10,140 nt of DNA, taken from NCBI GenBank assembly GCA_035591015.1, contig JAXIUW010234285.1:1-10140 (forward strand), in the 5' to 3' direction. The translations under genes were made by a program, and so were the position numbers. Below are positions 1 to 7,638 of this stretch, one piece after another. Source of the stretch: Cephalothrix simula. Its lineage: Eukaryota > Nemertea > Palaeonemertea > Archinemertea > Cephalotrichidae. Within the stretch, counting starts at the first letter, position 1; each line of letters opens with the position of its first letter. Below the pieces are notes generated by a model, which searched no databases, was not told where the DNA came from, and was given only the letters and a program-made list of their open reading frames with translations.

Positions 1-295
1 CTAATGGGGTTAGAGCAAACGCACGGCGATTATCCCAGAATCACCAGTGGCGCATGGGAATAAAACTAAAAGCGAGCTAAGCAAACGCACGGGGAGATAT
101 CCGTGCTAATGGGGTTAGAGCAAACTCACGGGGATATCGCGGGGATATCCCGTGCTAATGGGGTTAGAGCAAACGCACGGCGATTATCCCAGAATCACCA
201 GTGGCGCATGGGAATAAAACTAAAAGCGAGCGAAGCAAACGCACGGGGAGATATCCGTGCTAATGGGGTTAGAGCAAACTCACGGGGATATCGCT
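1..295. repeat. Tandem repeat, 154-bp unit, at least 1.9 copies
   Basis: Positions 1-141 recur at 155-295 with a period of 154 bp and almost no change (for example T78 versus G232). Each unit is itself built of sub-repeats: the core GCAAACGCACGG (or GCAAACTCACGG) occurs at 15, 81, 120, 169, 235 and 274, that is with spacing 66, 39, 49, 66, 39. A second core, CTAATGGGGTTAGAG, occurs at 1, 106, 155 and 260. A perfect GGGATATCCC palindrome lies near 141-150. The array runs off the left edge, so the copy number is unknown. The region is much more GC-rich than its surroundings. It seems to lie inside intron 1 of the NMES1-like gene. Open frames through it repeat the same short peptide and are not taken as coding. 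Confidence 0.93.
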
Positions 296-370
296 GGGAG
301 CTCGAACTTGTCCATGCCTCGGTGAGAGGAGGTATGAATAGGTTTTAATTTCCTAATTTCTTTTTCACAG

Positions 371-935
371 ATTCTACCGTTGGTTACAATTGTTTCTGCG
401 GCGTGTGCTTGTGCTACTGCTTTTGGGTTTTTTTCTGCTAGCACAAAGTCAGATGTAAGGTAAGGAGCATGCAAATATACGCTTTGGTGGATACTTGGAC
501 CACTTGGTTCACAAGTATTCAATAGTTTTGTTGGGTTAGTTGATTTAAATATGTAACGGCCGAAGTCTTAACAATTGAGGCAATGAGGAAGCATTTGGAG
601 GTTATTATGATATAAAGTTTTCCAACAAATAGCTAAAATGCCTCAGTGTATGAACTTTTTAGTTTTTTGTGAATTGTGAGGAGCATTAATGCAACATTGC
701 AACATGAATTTTGTTTTTTGAAATATTAACATCCAGTCAATTGCTTTATGTATTGCTACCCCATGTAATTCGGACGTATTTTAATGTTTTCAGAATCAAC
801 AAGAGAAAGTCAAGTCCAGACTGGGAGACCATTGAATCTGAAAAACCCCAAAAATTGATGACTGTTACCCAGGAATACCGCCAGAATCCAAATCTTACTG
901 ACCTTCATAGAGATATTGGTATTTACAAATTTTAA
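371..935 (+). CDS. NMES1 (C15orf48)/NDUFA4-like small mitochondrial membrane protein, two 3' exons, 5' end outside window
   Basis: The coding parts are 371-459 and 794-935, joined across a 334-bp intron (donor AAG|GTAAGG, acceptor TTTTCAG). The first exon follows a pyrimidine-rich acceptor ending CACAG at 370. The join is in frame (AG+A gives Arg) and yields 76 residues to a TAA stop at 933-935. The product starts with a hydrophobic membrane segment (ILPLVTIVSAACACATAFGF), then KSDVRINKR, then PDWETIESEKPQKLMTV. This order (LPL membrane helix, K-S/T-D-V, basic stretch, P-x-W-E-T, PQKL-T) is that of the B12D/NDUFA4 family, and WET..PQKL.T is closer to human NMES1 (C15orf48) than to NDUFA4 itself. 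The family members are one-helix proteins of the inner mitochondrial membrane associated with cytochrome c oxidase. About 10-15 N-terminal residues, including the start Met, should lie in an exon upstream of the window. Family assignment rests on my recollection of family motifs, not on a search. Confidence 0.85.
460..793 (+). other. Intron of the NMES1-like gene
   Basis: The intron has a consensus donor (GTAAGG at 460) and a TTTTCAG acceptor ending at 793. An alternative GTAAGG donor at 455 overlaps it, but its use would break the frame into the next exon. The intron is AT-rich and I see no repeat or RNA gene in it. Confidence 0.8.
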
Positions 936-966
936 TTACTTATCATGCTTATTGAATTAATTTGTT

Positions 967-1008
967 GATGACGTCATCGTATAACGTGATGACGCCATCG
1001 TATGACGT
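967..1008. repeat. 21-bp tandem duplication with CRE-like palindrome
   Basis: Two adjacent 21-bp units (967-987 and 988-1008) share the pattern GATGACGYCATCGTATRACGT and differ at two or three positions. The first unit carries the perfect 12-bp palindrome GATGACGTCATC (967-978), which contains the full cAMP-response-element core TGACGTCA. The second has one substitution in that core. The block lies about 30 bp downstream of the NMES1-like stop codon. Whether it binds any factor is unknown. Confidence 0.8.
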
Positions 1009-1121
1009 AACGGAACATTCTAATCTCAAATGGTTACCGCTACCAAAGTGCCAGCAATTAATGTGTTCATATTTCAATTTTGAGTTAATTTTGTATAGTT
1101 TATACATACGTTATATTTTTG

Positions 1122-1127
1122 AATAAA
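1122..1127 (+). promoter_or_regulatory. Candidate polyadenylation signal AATAAA
   Basis: This is the first canonical AATAAA after the NMES1-like stop codon, about 190 bp downstream. A T-rich stretch follows (TTTTTCTATAG, then TTTTAGCTTTTAGGG), as expected for a downstream element. In AT-rich DNA this hexamer is common by chance. A second candidate lies at 1356-1361. Confidence 0.4.
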
Positions 1128-1609
1128 TTTTTCTATAGTAATTTTAGCTTTTAGGGTCTGCAATAATCAGATAATTAATAAGTCATTATAATTTCATGAC
1201 AATTGGTTATACGAGGAGTCTTCTAAAAAACCCTGATAAATCACAAAATTTTGTCTTTTATTTTTATGCAGTTGTACCCTGTGGGTGGTGCATAGCGAGT
1301 GAGGCAAATAAATGACAGATTTGTAATCATAAATTATAACATTTCTGTATTTACAAATAAAAAGTTGAGAGGTTATAAACTTTTAAAGTAAAAAAAAAAA
1401 ACAATCAAAAATACTATTTCAATCGGTAGCACACTAAGTTAGTGATGTATAAATAATTTTCTAAATATATTATTAGTGCATTGGTGAAGGAATGTGCAGA
1501 TAACATATGCAGTTTTGGTAAGTAGTTTCATAGATTATTCCAACTTCTTTGCATCGTAAAAATTGTTATAAAAATATCACAGTTGTATAATAGTACACAA
1601 TTTCCTCGG

Positions 1610-2381
1610 TGAGGCATGGCTTGGTGTTAGCACCCGCACCGCCGCCCACGCCCCCGCCAGTTTCTCATATTAGGGGTATAGGAACCCCATAACCTATATA
1701 TTATTGGAAAGGCATTCAAAATGAGGTTGAATAGGTAGTAGTTTTATGTACATACCATCACCTGGTGGAGGGTGGTTGTTAATCTCCAAAAGAAATAGCC
1801 GAAAATCAGCAAATTTGCTGAAGAAGAAAAAAATCTTTTCCTAGTGGACGATTTTTTCTGCATGAAGAAAAAAATCATCTGCTGAAGAAAAACTTATGAT
1901 ATTTCTCTAAATGAAGGAAAAAATCATTTGTGGAAGAAGAAAAAATCTTTTCCTAGTGCAAGATTTTTTCTGCATGAAGAAAACATTTGCTGAAGAAAAA
2001 CTTTTGACATTTCTCTACATGAAGGAAAAAATCATTTGCTGAAGAAGAAAAAAATCAGCAAATTATTGATTTTTGGATTTGTGGCGAACAGGATTATGGG
2101 AACCCTAATACATCGATGGAAAGGGGAAATAAAATGGTGGTCTGGAGGTTTCATGTCCCGACCGCCACCTGGTGGAGAATGGTGGTCAAAAATGTTCAAA
2201 ATAAAAATTCTCCATATAAACATTTTCAACAACCACCCTCCATCAGGTGGTGGTAGGGACTACTACCATTTAACGGCATTTCTCATACCTTTCCAATGAT
2301 ATATAGGTTGATGGGGTTCCTATACCCCCTAATATGAGCAACCAGCGGGGGGCCGGGTAGCTAACGTCAAGTTATGCCTCA
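1610..2381. mobile_element. Foldback-type element, 772 bp, long imperfect terminal inverted repeats, no transposase
   Basis: The left arm (1610 to about 1785) is matched in reverse complement by the right arm (about 2213 to 2381). Matching blocks in order are TGAGGCAT, GTTAGC, CTCATATTAGGGG, GTATAGGAACCCCAT, AACCTATATAT, ATTGGAAAGG and CACCTGRTGGAGGGTGGTTG (1759 onward against 2249 downward). A third, more diverged copy of the arm in left-arm orientation lies at about 2092-2187 and forms a nested inverted repeat with the right arm. A minisatellite fills the centre. No coding sequence is evident; open frames at 2032-2299 are artefacts of the repeated GGTGG/CCACC blocks. No clean target-site duplication was found, although AATTTCC-like sequence flanks both sides. 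It is probably a non-autonomous DNA transposon. Confidence 0.82.
1820..2059. repeat. Minisatellite of about 110 bp inside the foldback element
   Basis: Two full units (1820-1932, 113 bp, and 1933-2040, 108 bp) and the start of a third (2041-2059) each begin GAAGAAGAAAAA. They share AATCTTTTCCTAGTG, ATTTTTTCTGCATGAAG and ATGAAGGAAAAAATCATTTG. Within the unit, purine-rich AGAAGAAA runs repeat at a finer scale. The array is preceded by the perfect palindrome AGCAAATTTGCT (1808-1819). Confidence 0.88.
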
Positions 2382-2484
2382 TCCAATTTTTCCACCCATT
2401 TGTGTACATATTTTATTATATCACAAAATGCTTATTGGTCTTATTGCTTACAATACCCTGAAAACAAGCCAGAGACTCATTAAG

Positions 2485-2559
2485 AGCGATAATTCATAGA
2501 ATGGTTATAAGTTACTATTTATGCTATAGTTACTACATGTAATGCATGTAATTATCGCT
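2485..2559. repeat. Inverted repeat AGCGATAATT
   Basis: AGCGATAATT at 2485-2494 is exactly inverted at 2550-2559, with a 55-bp loop. The right arm overlaps the left end of the 312-bp element at 2552-2863, whose far end carries the same AGCGATAA core, so this may be a remnant of a related copy. Confidence 0.55.
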
Positions 2560-2863
2560 ACTTTTAAGGACAATGTAGCCATTAATGCAGGAGGCTAAAA
2601 TTTATAGCCATATCTGCCCGCAAGAATGGATCTTGTGGGCCGATATTGGCTAAATCAGCCTTCACCTCCCTCGTGGACTATGAACGTGATGCTCCCAGTG
2701 TGCCTGTATTTGCACTAAACCTGGTAATGTGGTTTAAAGTTGAGGATCAGCTTTATAATATGAAAAATAAATTTATGGTGCCTTAAAAATTTGTATTCAA
2801 TTGTATTGTAAATCGTTTGTTTTTCGAAACCCAGAGATACCTATTATTAAAAAGTAGCGATAA
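2552..2863. mobile_element. MITE-like element, 312 bp, 16-bp terminal inverted repeats
   Basis: The left end TTATCGCTACTTTTAA (2552-2567) is the reverse complement of the right end TTAAAAAGTAGCGATAA (2847-2863) apart from one extra A. The interior has a strong hairpin (2590-2669) and no open frame of note. No convincing target-site duplication is seen. The element directly abuts the foldback starting at 2866, so the two may have inserted next to or into each other. Confidence 0.55.
2590..2669. repeat. Strong hairpin, 22-bp near-perfect stem with 5-nt loop
   Basis: Positions 2605-2625 pair with 2631-2652: 20 pairs, including one G-U, with one mismatch (2615/2641) and one bulged T (2647). The loop is ATGGA (2626-2630). 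A weaker lower stem continues to GGAGG (2590-2594) and CCTCC (2665-2669), giving a roughly 80-nt hairpin. It could be a palindromic repeat or, less likely, a precursor of a small RNA. The 5-nt loop is short for an animal microRNA precursor. Confidence 0.75.
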
Positions 2864-2865
2864 AC

Positions 2866-3020
2866 ATATTATCACTAACTATGTAGGGATAATGGGTTTT
2901 GATATGCCCCAATAATGTTGCTTTCAACATTTATCATACCTCAGCTCTCCGGTCTGATAAACATTTCAAGCAACATCGGGATTGTTCAAAACCCATATTT
3001 CCAAAATAGTTAGTGATATT
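2866..3020. mobile_element. Foldback element, 155 bp
   Basis: The left arm 2866-2936 is the approximate reverse complement of the right arm 2955-3020, around a loop of about 18 bp. Identical blocks, read from the outside inwards, are ATCACTAACTAT, ATGGGTTTTGA, ATGTTGCTT and TTTATCA. It has no coding capacity. The size and structure fit a palindromic MITE. Flanking target-site duplications are not clear. Confidence 0.85.
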
Positions 3021-3384
3021 GTACTATTAAACAGTTAAACTGCATACCTAATACATTAACTATAAACTCCCAAGATATAAATGTTAGGGTTTCTTGCTTC
3101 AGAAATGGTGTCACTAGGGGGTAAGCTGAACGGCTAGTCACGTTTGCAGCGGGGCAAATATTAAGCACTTTTCTAATTTGTATTTTCCATTAATATTCGA
3201 TAATTATCATTAATTTTTAATGTTTTTCCACATCATATGCTATATGTTAATTTCATTCGATTGTGTTGAGTATTAAAAAAATGACGGTACGGTGTACAGC
3301 GGTGCTATTTAGCTTGCAGCCGGTGCATTTGACAATATTGGAGATAGGGAAATCAAAGAAATTGCATACAATTATTCATACATT

Positions 3385-4313
3385 TTCACCGGATTTTCGA
3401 TGGAAATCATCTTGGTAGCCATTGACAAAGGATGCAAAGATTTTCGAAGATTTAGCATTTCCATCTTGCTTATCTTTGAGATGGAATGGTCCAAATACAT
3501 AAACTTTTACCGGATTTACGATGGAATATGTAGCATTTTCATCTTGCTTATCCTTGGTCCAAATACATCAATTTTTACCGGATTTTTGATGGAAATTATC
3601 TTTTAGCCCTTAACAAAGGATATGGAAATTTGGAACATGTAGCATATTCATCTTTTGATGGATATCAGTTTAATAGACCTTCGATATGCAAAGATGAAAT
3701 CGCTTAAATGATCTTCAGATCTCAGGACTTTTAATTTATTTTCACAATTATGAAACCGTTAATGAATAAATAAAGCAATAAACATGCGATCTGAAAGATT
3801 TAACTTCATCAAGGCCGTTTTAGCTTAGGGATAAGTTGAATGCAAATACTACATCTGATGATCGCAAATCCGGTGAAAATCTATTTTTTTGGATCATTCC
3901 ATGATTGCTACATCTTTTAAATCTTTGAATATCCTTTGTGAAGGTCTACCAAACTGATTTCTATCAAAAATCCGGTGAAAATCAATGTATCTGGACCATT
4001 CCATCGCAAGGATAAGCAAGATGAAATTGCTACATCTTTGAATATCGTTTGTGACGGGCTACCAAACTTATTTCTGTCAAACTTTACCAACCTTAGTGAA
4101 CTAACGGGTTTGTATCTATCTCCATACAAAAATTTATGTTCGATCGAAAGGGGGGGGGGGAGAACATTAGTCTCCTATAGCAGACTAGGTAGAATTCAAT
4201 GTATTTGGACCTTTCCACAAGGATAAGCAAGATCAAAAAGCTACAGTTTCCGAATGTTTGCATATCTTTTGGTAAGTGTTTAACCAATTGGATTTCCATC
4301 GAAAATCTGTTGA
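3385..4313. repeat. Opposed arrays of a roughly 100-bp unit around a central palindrome
   Basis: In the left half, CCGGATTT starts at 3389, 3510 and 3578, each followed by GATGGAA and, in the full copy, ATCTTGCTTATC and GGTCCAAATACAT. In the right half the same unit runs the other way, with AAATCCGGTGAAAATC at 3866 and 3968 (102 bp apart) and a more diverged copy at about 4190-4313. The two arrays point towards an inner inverted repeat (ATCTTCAGATC at about 3711-3721 against GATCTGAAAGAT at about 3787-3798). Copies vary in length from about 68 to 121 bp. Several short open frames here are products of the repetition. Confidence 0.82.
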
Positions 4314-4699
4314 ATGTTGAAGAATTTAGAGCAATACATCGCAAAGAAGCCTATTTACAGAAATCACCTATACCTGGCGTATTGGTGGCCACTGAGAGAA
4401 TCTACATTTGAAATTTGATGAAAAATTGCTCAATCCCCAGCATCGGCAAAGCTGATGTCTCCAGCAGAATAACTTTTGTCTCATCAGTTGCCAATCATTT
4501 GAAACTAATATGACCAGAAAAATTAACATTTTTTTTATTTTGTTCCATTAGCACCCCAATACAGCCGTATCAGTGGAAGGGTTTCAGACTTTGGTTCCGT
4601 GCATATAACATTTAAAAGGGGGGGGGGGCGAAGATGCATTGAAGATGCTTAAGTTTGCTTCAGGGCAGATAATTATGCCACCAAGAATGGGGGGGGGGG
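4150..4699 (+). repeat. Three G11 homopolymer runs
   Basis: Runs of exactly 11 G lie at 4150-4160, 4618-4628 and 4689-4699, all on the + strand, in DNA that is otherwise AT-rich. All fall inside the 2.14-kb element. Between them I see only weak structure: a GGAGAATAA / TTATTCTCC inverted repeat lies just beyond (4736-4744, 4791-4799). No gene is supported in 4330-4940. Confidence 0.85.
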
Positions 4700-4941
4700 A
4701 TCAAGAGGGCAACGCTTTCCCAAGCTTGAACTTGGAGGAGAATAATTTTTCGAAAAAATTTTATTGCAGCAAATCAGCAACCGAAAACATTTTATTCTCC
4801 CCATCAGCAGTCTAACCATCATAGTATTTGATCAGGAATGTGAAACCGACTTTATAATTGAACTAGTTTCTGAGCCGCGGCGCTCGATCATTTTGAAATT
4901 TTTGTGGGTATATTATTAAAAAATTTCATGTGTCGCAGGAC

Positions 4942-4994
4942 TTTTAATCGGCAGTGTAGATTGTGAGAATGATCGAATTTTAATCGGCAGTGTA
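4942..4994. repeat. Short tandem duplication, 36-bp period
   Basis: TTTTAATCGGCAGTGTA occurs at 4942-4958 and again at 4978-4994. The following bases are also similar (GTAGATTGTGAGAATGAT against TGTAGAATGATAAC). It lies at the inner edge of the right arm of the 2.14-kb element. Confidence 0.75.
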
Positions 4995-5254
4995 TGTAGA
5001 ATGATAACACCGCTGCCAACCGTACAGTTTTTACTAAATGGCACCACTTCGTCTTTTTTCGTACAGTAAAATATATTTCTTAATACTCAACAGAATATTC
5101 AATGTAATACATGAAGAATAAAATACAAATAATCATGTAAAAGATTGTATTAATTCATGTTACTTACCGAATACGAGAATAAAAAACACAAAACAAAAAA
5201 TACACGGTTTTACTAAATCAATAATTGCCCCACTGCCCTGTTCAGCTTACCCCT

Positions 5255-5601
5255 TAGCTGGGTGTAGGTCATAGAATTATTGTAAAGTACATTAATACTG
5301 TAATGCAGTGGTTATTTCAAGCGTGTAAGAAATAAGAACTACTGTGTTTGTTCGTTGATCCTCGACTGCCACGGTGTCGTGACATAAATAAAGCAGAATC
5401 GCCGGAATCGTGCACGCTCAAAACAATTACCTATATGTTATTGTATCAGAGTTTCGTATTCTTTTGATAGGTTCTTGATCATTCTTTGTGAAATGTGCCC
5501 TAGGAGTTAACTCGGCCAATCACTTCCTGCTTCACAGTGAGCTCGCTCTTCGACGAGATGTTGAGATAAATTGGTAAGATTTTGAATCCATATTCAATGC
5601 A
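5255..5601. other. Spacer and presumed 3' region of the WSD-type gene
   Basis: About 350 bp separate the right tip of the 2.14-kb element from the acyltransferase stop codon. I found no AATAAA or close variant on the - strand here (TTTATT as read on the +), so the transcript end is not located. It may lie inside the element. No other feature was found. Confidence 0.4.
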
Positions 5602-7621
5602 TTATTCAACAGTCTCTTTGTACAATTGCTTAAATTCCTCATAGAATAAATCCGTCAAAACATTTGGATCTGCTACCATGTTGCTATCTGCCATGAGGCA
5701 CATAACTAATTTCCCGGCGTAACTTATTCCGCTAATTGTTAAACTTGAACTGCTTATCATTGGTGCAAAACCAAGGACGGTATCGACCTTACTATTACAT
5801 AAAGTCATTGGTTCTAAAGGTCCAGGAATGTTTCCCAACATCAAGCATACCTTGTTTTTACAAACACCAAATATGTATTTACCAAGAAAACTTGGGAAAT
5901 CGCACATTACCTCCATAAAAAATGTGCTAATAATTCTCCAGTCTGTGCTGCGGCGTAAATGGTTTAATCTGTTCGCAACCTCTAATAGCCGCCGCTTGGA
6001 AGTTGGTTTTTCTACAGGAAGATAACAAATAAATCCTGCTGATTGGTTTTCTAAAGGAATCGTTTTGTCACCTCTTAACTGTTCAGGAAGACGATGATTT
6101 ACGCTTATCATAATGTGAAAATCGTTTATATCTTTTTTACCCTGCCTGATTAAGTATTTCCGAAATGCGCCTGCTAGGCATGCCGTTATAACGCTCGTGA
6201 TTGTTGACCCTGAAATAAAAATAAGAATTTTAATCACCGAAGTCTAGTTTTGTGCCTAATAAAATTAACCGTAGGCATGGCATATTTCGAACCCTTTATG
6301 AAACTATCACCGAATGTCAAAGATTGACAAAGATATTGCCCGACCCCCTGGGATTTGTACATTCTAAGGGCCATTTTAGCAGTATTAGAATAAATAAAAT
6401 GCTATTTTTGAGTGAAATGTCTTTTGAGCTGCGGACTATATTGTCAATTGATGCGCTGTGCCAATTTCCCCGCTCCCTATGGCGGGGCTTTGCGCTGATT
6501 AAGATTTTTCAAATTGCCCTGTCGTCCAGGGACTGCACGTTACAAAACGCGGTGCATTCGCCGACCAGCCCCCCCCCCTGCGGGGACTTTCGGTGCTTCA
6601 TTTTGCTTTCTCATTATTATTTCTATAGCCGGCACATAGTCCTGTGCTTTGTAATGTTTTCTCCGATAGCTGGTAATATCGTCAGAGTACCAGGTCTGGA
6701 TTGTAAACACATCGTTATTCTTTGTATGCAAGATCACACCAGGGACTTACCTTCACCTGCTTTGTGTTTTATTTCTTTGATTTTTTCAAAATCAATCGGA
6801 GGCGTCCATGCTACAGTTTTCTTTCCTGACTTCATCAAAAACCTGAATGGATTTTTTCCAGTTTTGATCCAAAGAGTTGTTATAAATAGCGGTCCTTCTA
6901 AAATTATCCGGGCATGATACAGAATTCTTTGGAATAGACTTAGTTTTGGTATATTTATTGACAAAACTTTAACATTACTGTCCATTACTGAGTTCATTAC
7001 TCCAATAGAGCCGAATCCATCGCACAGTGCATGATGTATCCGTGCGAATACGGCATATTCCCTTTGTTCTCCTATTTTAAGGTCAACTAAGTTGAATTCC
7101 CACGGTGAGATATTTTCAGGAACTTTTCGTGAAATAAATTTTCCAAATATATGTTGTAATTCTTCATGAGTCGTGACTATTTTTTCTTGCATTATATAAA
7201 CATGATTTTCCATGCTAAAAGGAAGTTCATCAGTGAATACACATCGGCCAAATTTTTTTGAAATTTTTTGGCGCATGCGTTTATAACTTGGTTCCTCATT
7301 GTCCAGTACCCGCTGTTGAACTCTATTCTGCAATTCTTTTATATCAAATGTCCCTTGGCATATAAGGAGAAAATTCATCATGCAGTCGGCTTGGTTAGTC
7401 TCAAACATAAATCCGGCGTCCGCGTTTGAAAGTACAATCCCCCATTGCATTTTTGCAATGACTAAATACTGTACCCATTGCATACCTTTGAGAAAAAGTA
7501 TGAATAGTGTGATTGGAATCCATATAATGAATGTCACAGTGCATAATATGCAATGAAGAAGGGTTCTAAGCACAGATAAAGGAGATATCTGTTTGATTCT
7601 GTGTGCAATTCTCATGCCCAT
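5602..7621 (-). CDS. WSD-type O-acyltransferase (wax ester synthase/diacylglycerol acyltransferase family), two coding exons, complete
   Basis: The exons are 7621-6751 and 6209-5602. The donor GAAG|GTAAGT and acceptor TTATTTCAG|GG join in frame (G+GG gives Gly291), for 492 residues, close to the usual bacterial and plant family length. Residues about 16-46 form a hydrophobic membrane segment. The acyltransferase motif HHALCDG is at 196-202 (HHxxxDG; His197 and Asp201 expected catalytic). SPWEFNLVD at 172-180 fits the family's W-containing block before it. After the splice, TITSVITACLAGAFRKYL (293-310) matches the family's conserved segment, but the usual Asn-Asp pair is Thr-Ser here. The C-terminal domain shows SVNHR, NIPGP (417-421), ISYAGKL (452-458) and AD..M.ADP (464-472), typical of WS/DGAT C-terminal domains. 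Members use acyl-CoA to acylate fatty alcohols or diacylglycerol, usually at membranes. Substrate cannot be read from sequence. Met1 is chosen as the first ATG after an apparent acceptor at 7639; Met3 is an alternative start. Confidence 0.93.
6210..6750 (-). other. Intron of the WSD-type gene, 541 bp
   Basis: The donor GTAAGT (6750-6745) is a perfect consensus. The acceptor is preceded by a T-rich tract (TTATTTTTATTTCAG). The middle is more GC-rich than the surroundings and contains two small hairpins on the + strand, CCCCGC/GCGGGG around 6470-6490 and CCCTG/CAGGG around 6516-6530, and a run of 10 C at about 6569-6578. A long open frame on the opposite strand over 6252-6917 is a shadow of the intron and exon and has no family features. 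Confidence 0.85.
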
Positions 7622-7638
7622 AATTTGGATTCGAGAAC

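Larger units (their letters stand above)
936..1609. other. 3' region of the NMES1-like gene; no further gene seen
   Basis: This AT-rich stretch holds the presumed 3' untranslated region and spacer. Candidate poly(A) signals on the + strand are AATAAA at 1122-1127 and at 1356-1361. The second is followed 28 bp later by a run of 12 A (1390-1401), which could be a genomic A-tract or the tail of an old retrocopy. No open frame with gene-like character was found on either strand. Confidence 0.5.
3117..5254. mobile_element. TA-flanked terminal-inverted-repeat element, about 2.14 kb, non-autonomous
   Basis: The left tip GGGGGTAAGCTGAAC (3117 onward) matches the reverse complement of the right tip GTTCAGCTTACCCCT (ending 5254). 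Both tips are flanked by TA (3115-3116 and 5255-5256). Similarity continues inwards in blocks: GGGGCAA near both tips; TGTTGAGTATTA at 3264-3275, inverted at 5081-5092; and GTACGGT...CAGCGGTG at about 3285-3305, inverted at about 5005-5026. The interior holds opposed copies of a roughly 100-bp unit and no transposase-like frame, so mobility would need an enzyme from elsewhere. A TA duplication is typical of Tc1/mariner-like and some other cut-and-paste elements, but two bases alone are weak evidence. The right half is about 0.9 kb longer than the left, suggesting secondary insertion or expansion. Confidence 0.72.

Noticed and set aside
103-348. 81-codon open frame in the left tandem repeat
   Set aside because: The peptide is a repeated RANGVRAN-type string produced by the 154-bp array, with no start context or family resemblance.
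2032-2299. Overlapping open frames on both strands, glycine/proline-rich
   Set aside because: They arise from the GGTGG/CCACC inverted repeats and the minisatellite; both strands are open for the same reason.
3400-4411. Several 68-83 codon open frames
   Set aside because: They follow the roughly 100-bp repeat units and occur on both strands; no transposase motif is visible.
4554-4616. Possible exon after TTTTGTTCCATTAG
   Set aside because: The acceptor is good and a short frame follows, but it stops after about 20 codons, has no donor, and lies inside a repeat element.
6284-6294. tRNA B-box-like GGTTCGAA on the - strand
   Set aside because: No A box, acceptor stem or cloverleaf could be drawn around it.
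6252-6917. 221-codon + strand open frame
   Set aside because: It runs over the intron and exon end of the acyltransferase on the other strand, whose splice sites and motifs are clear.
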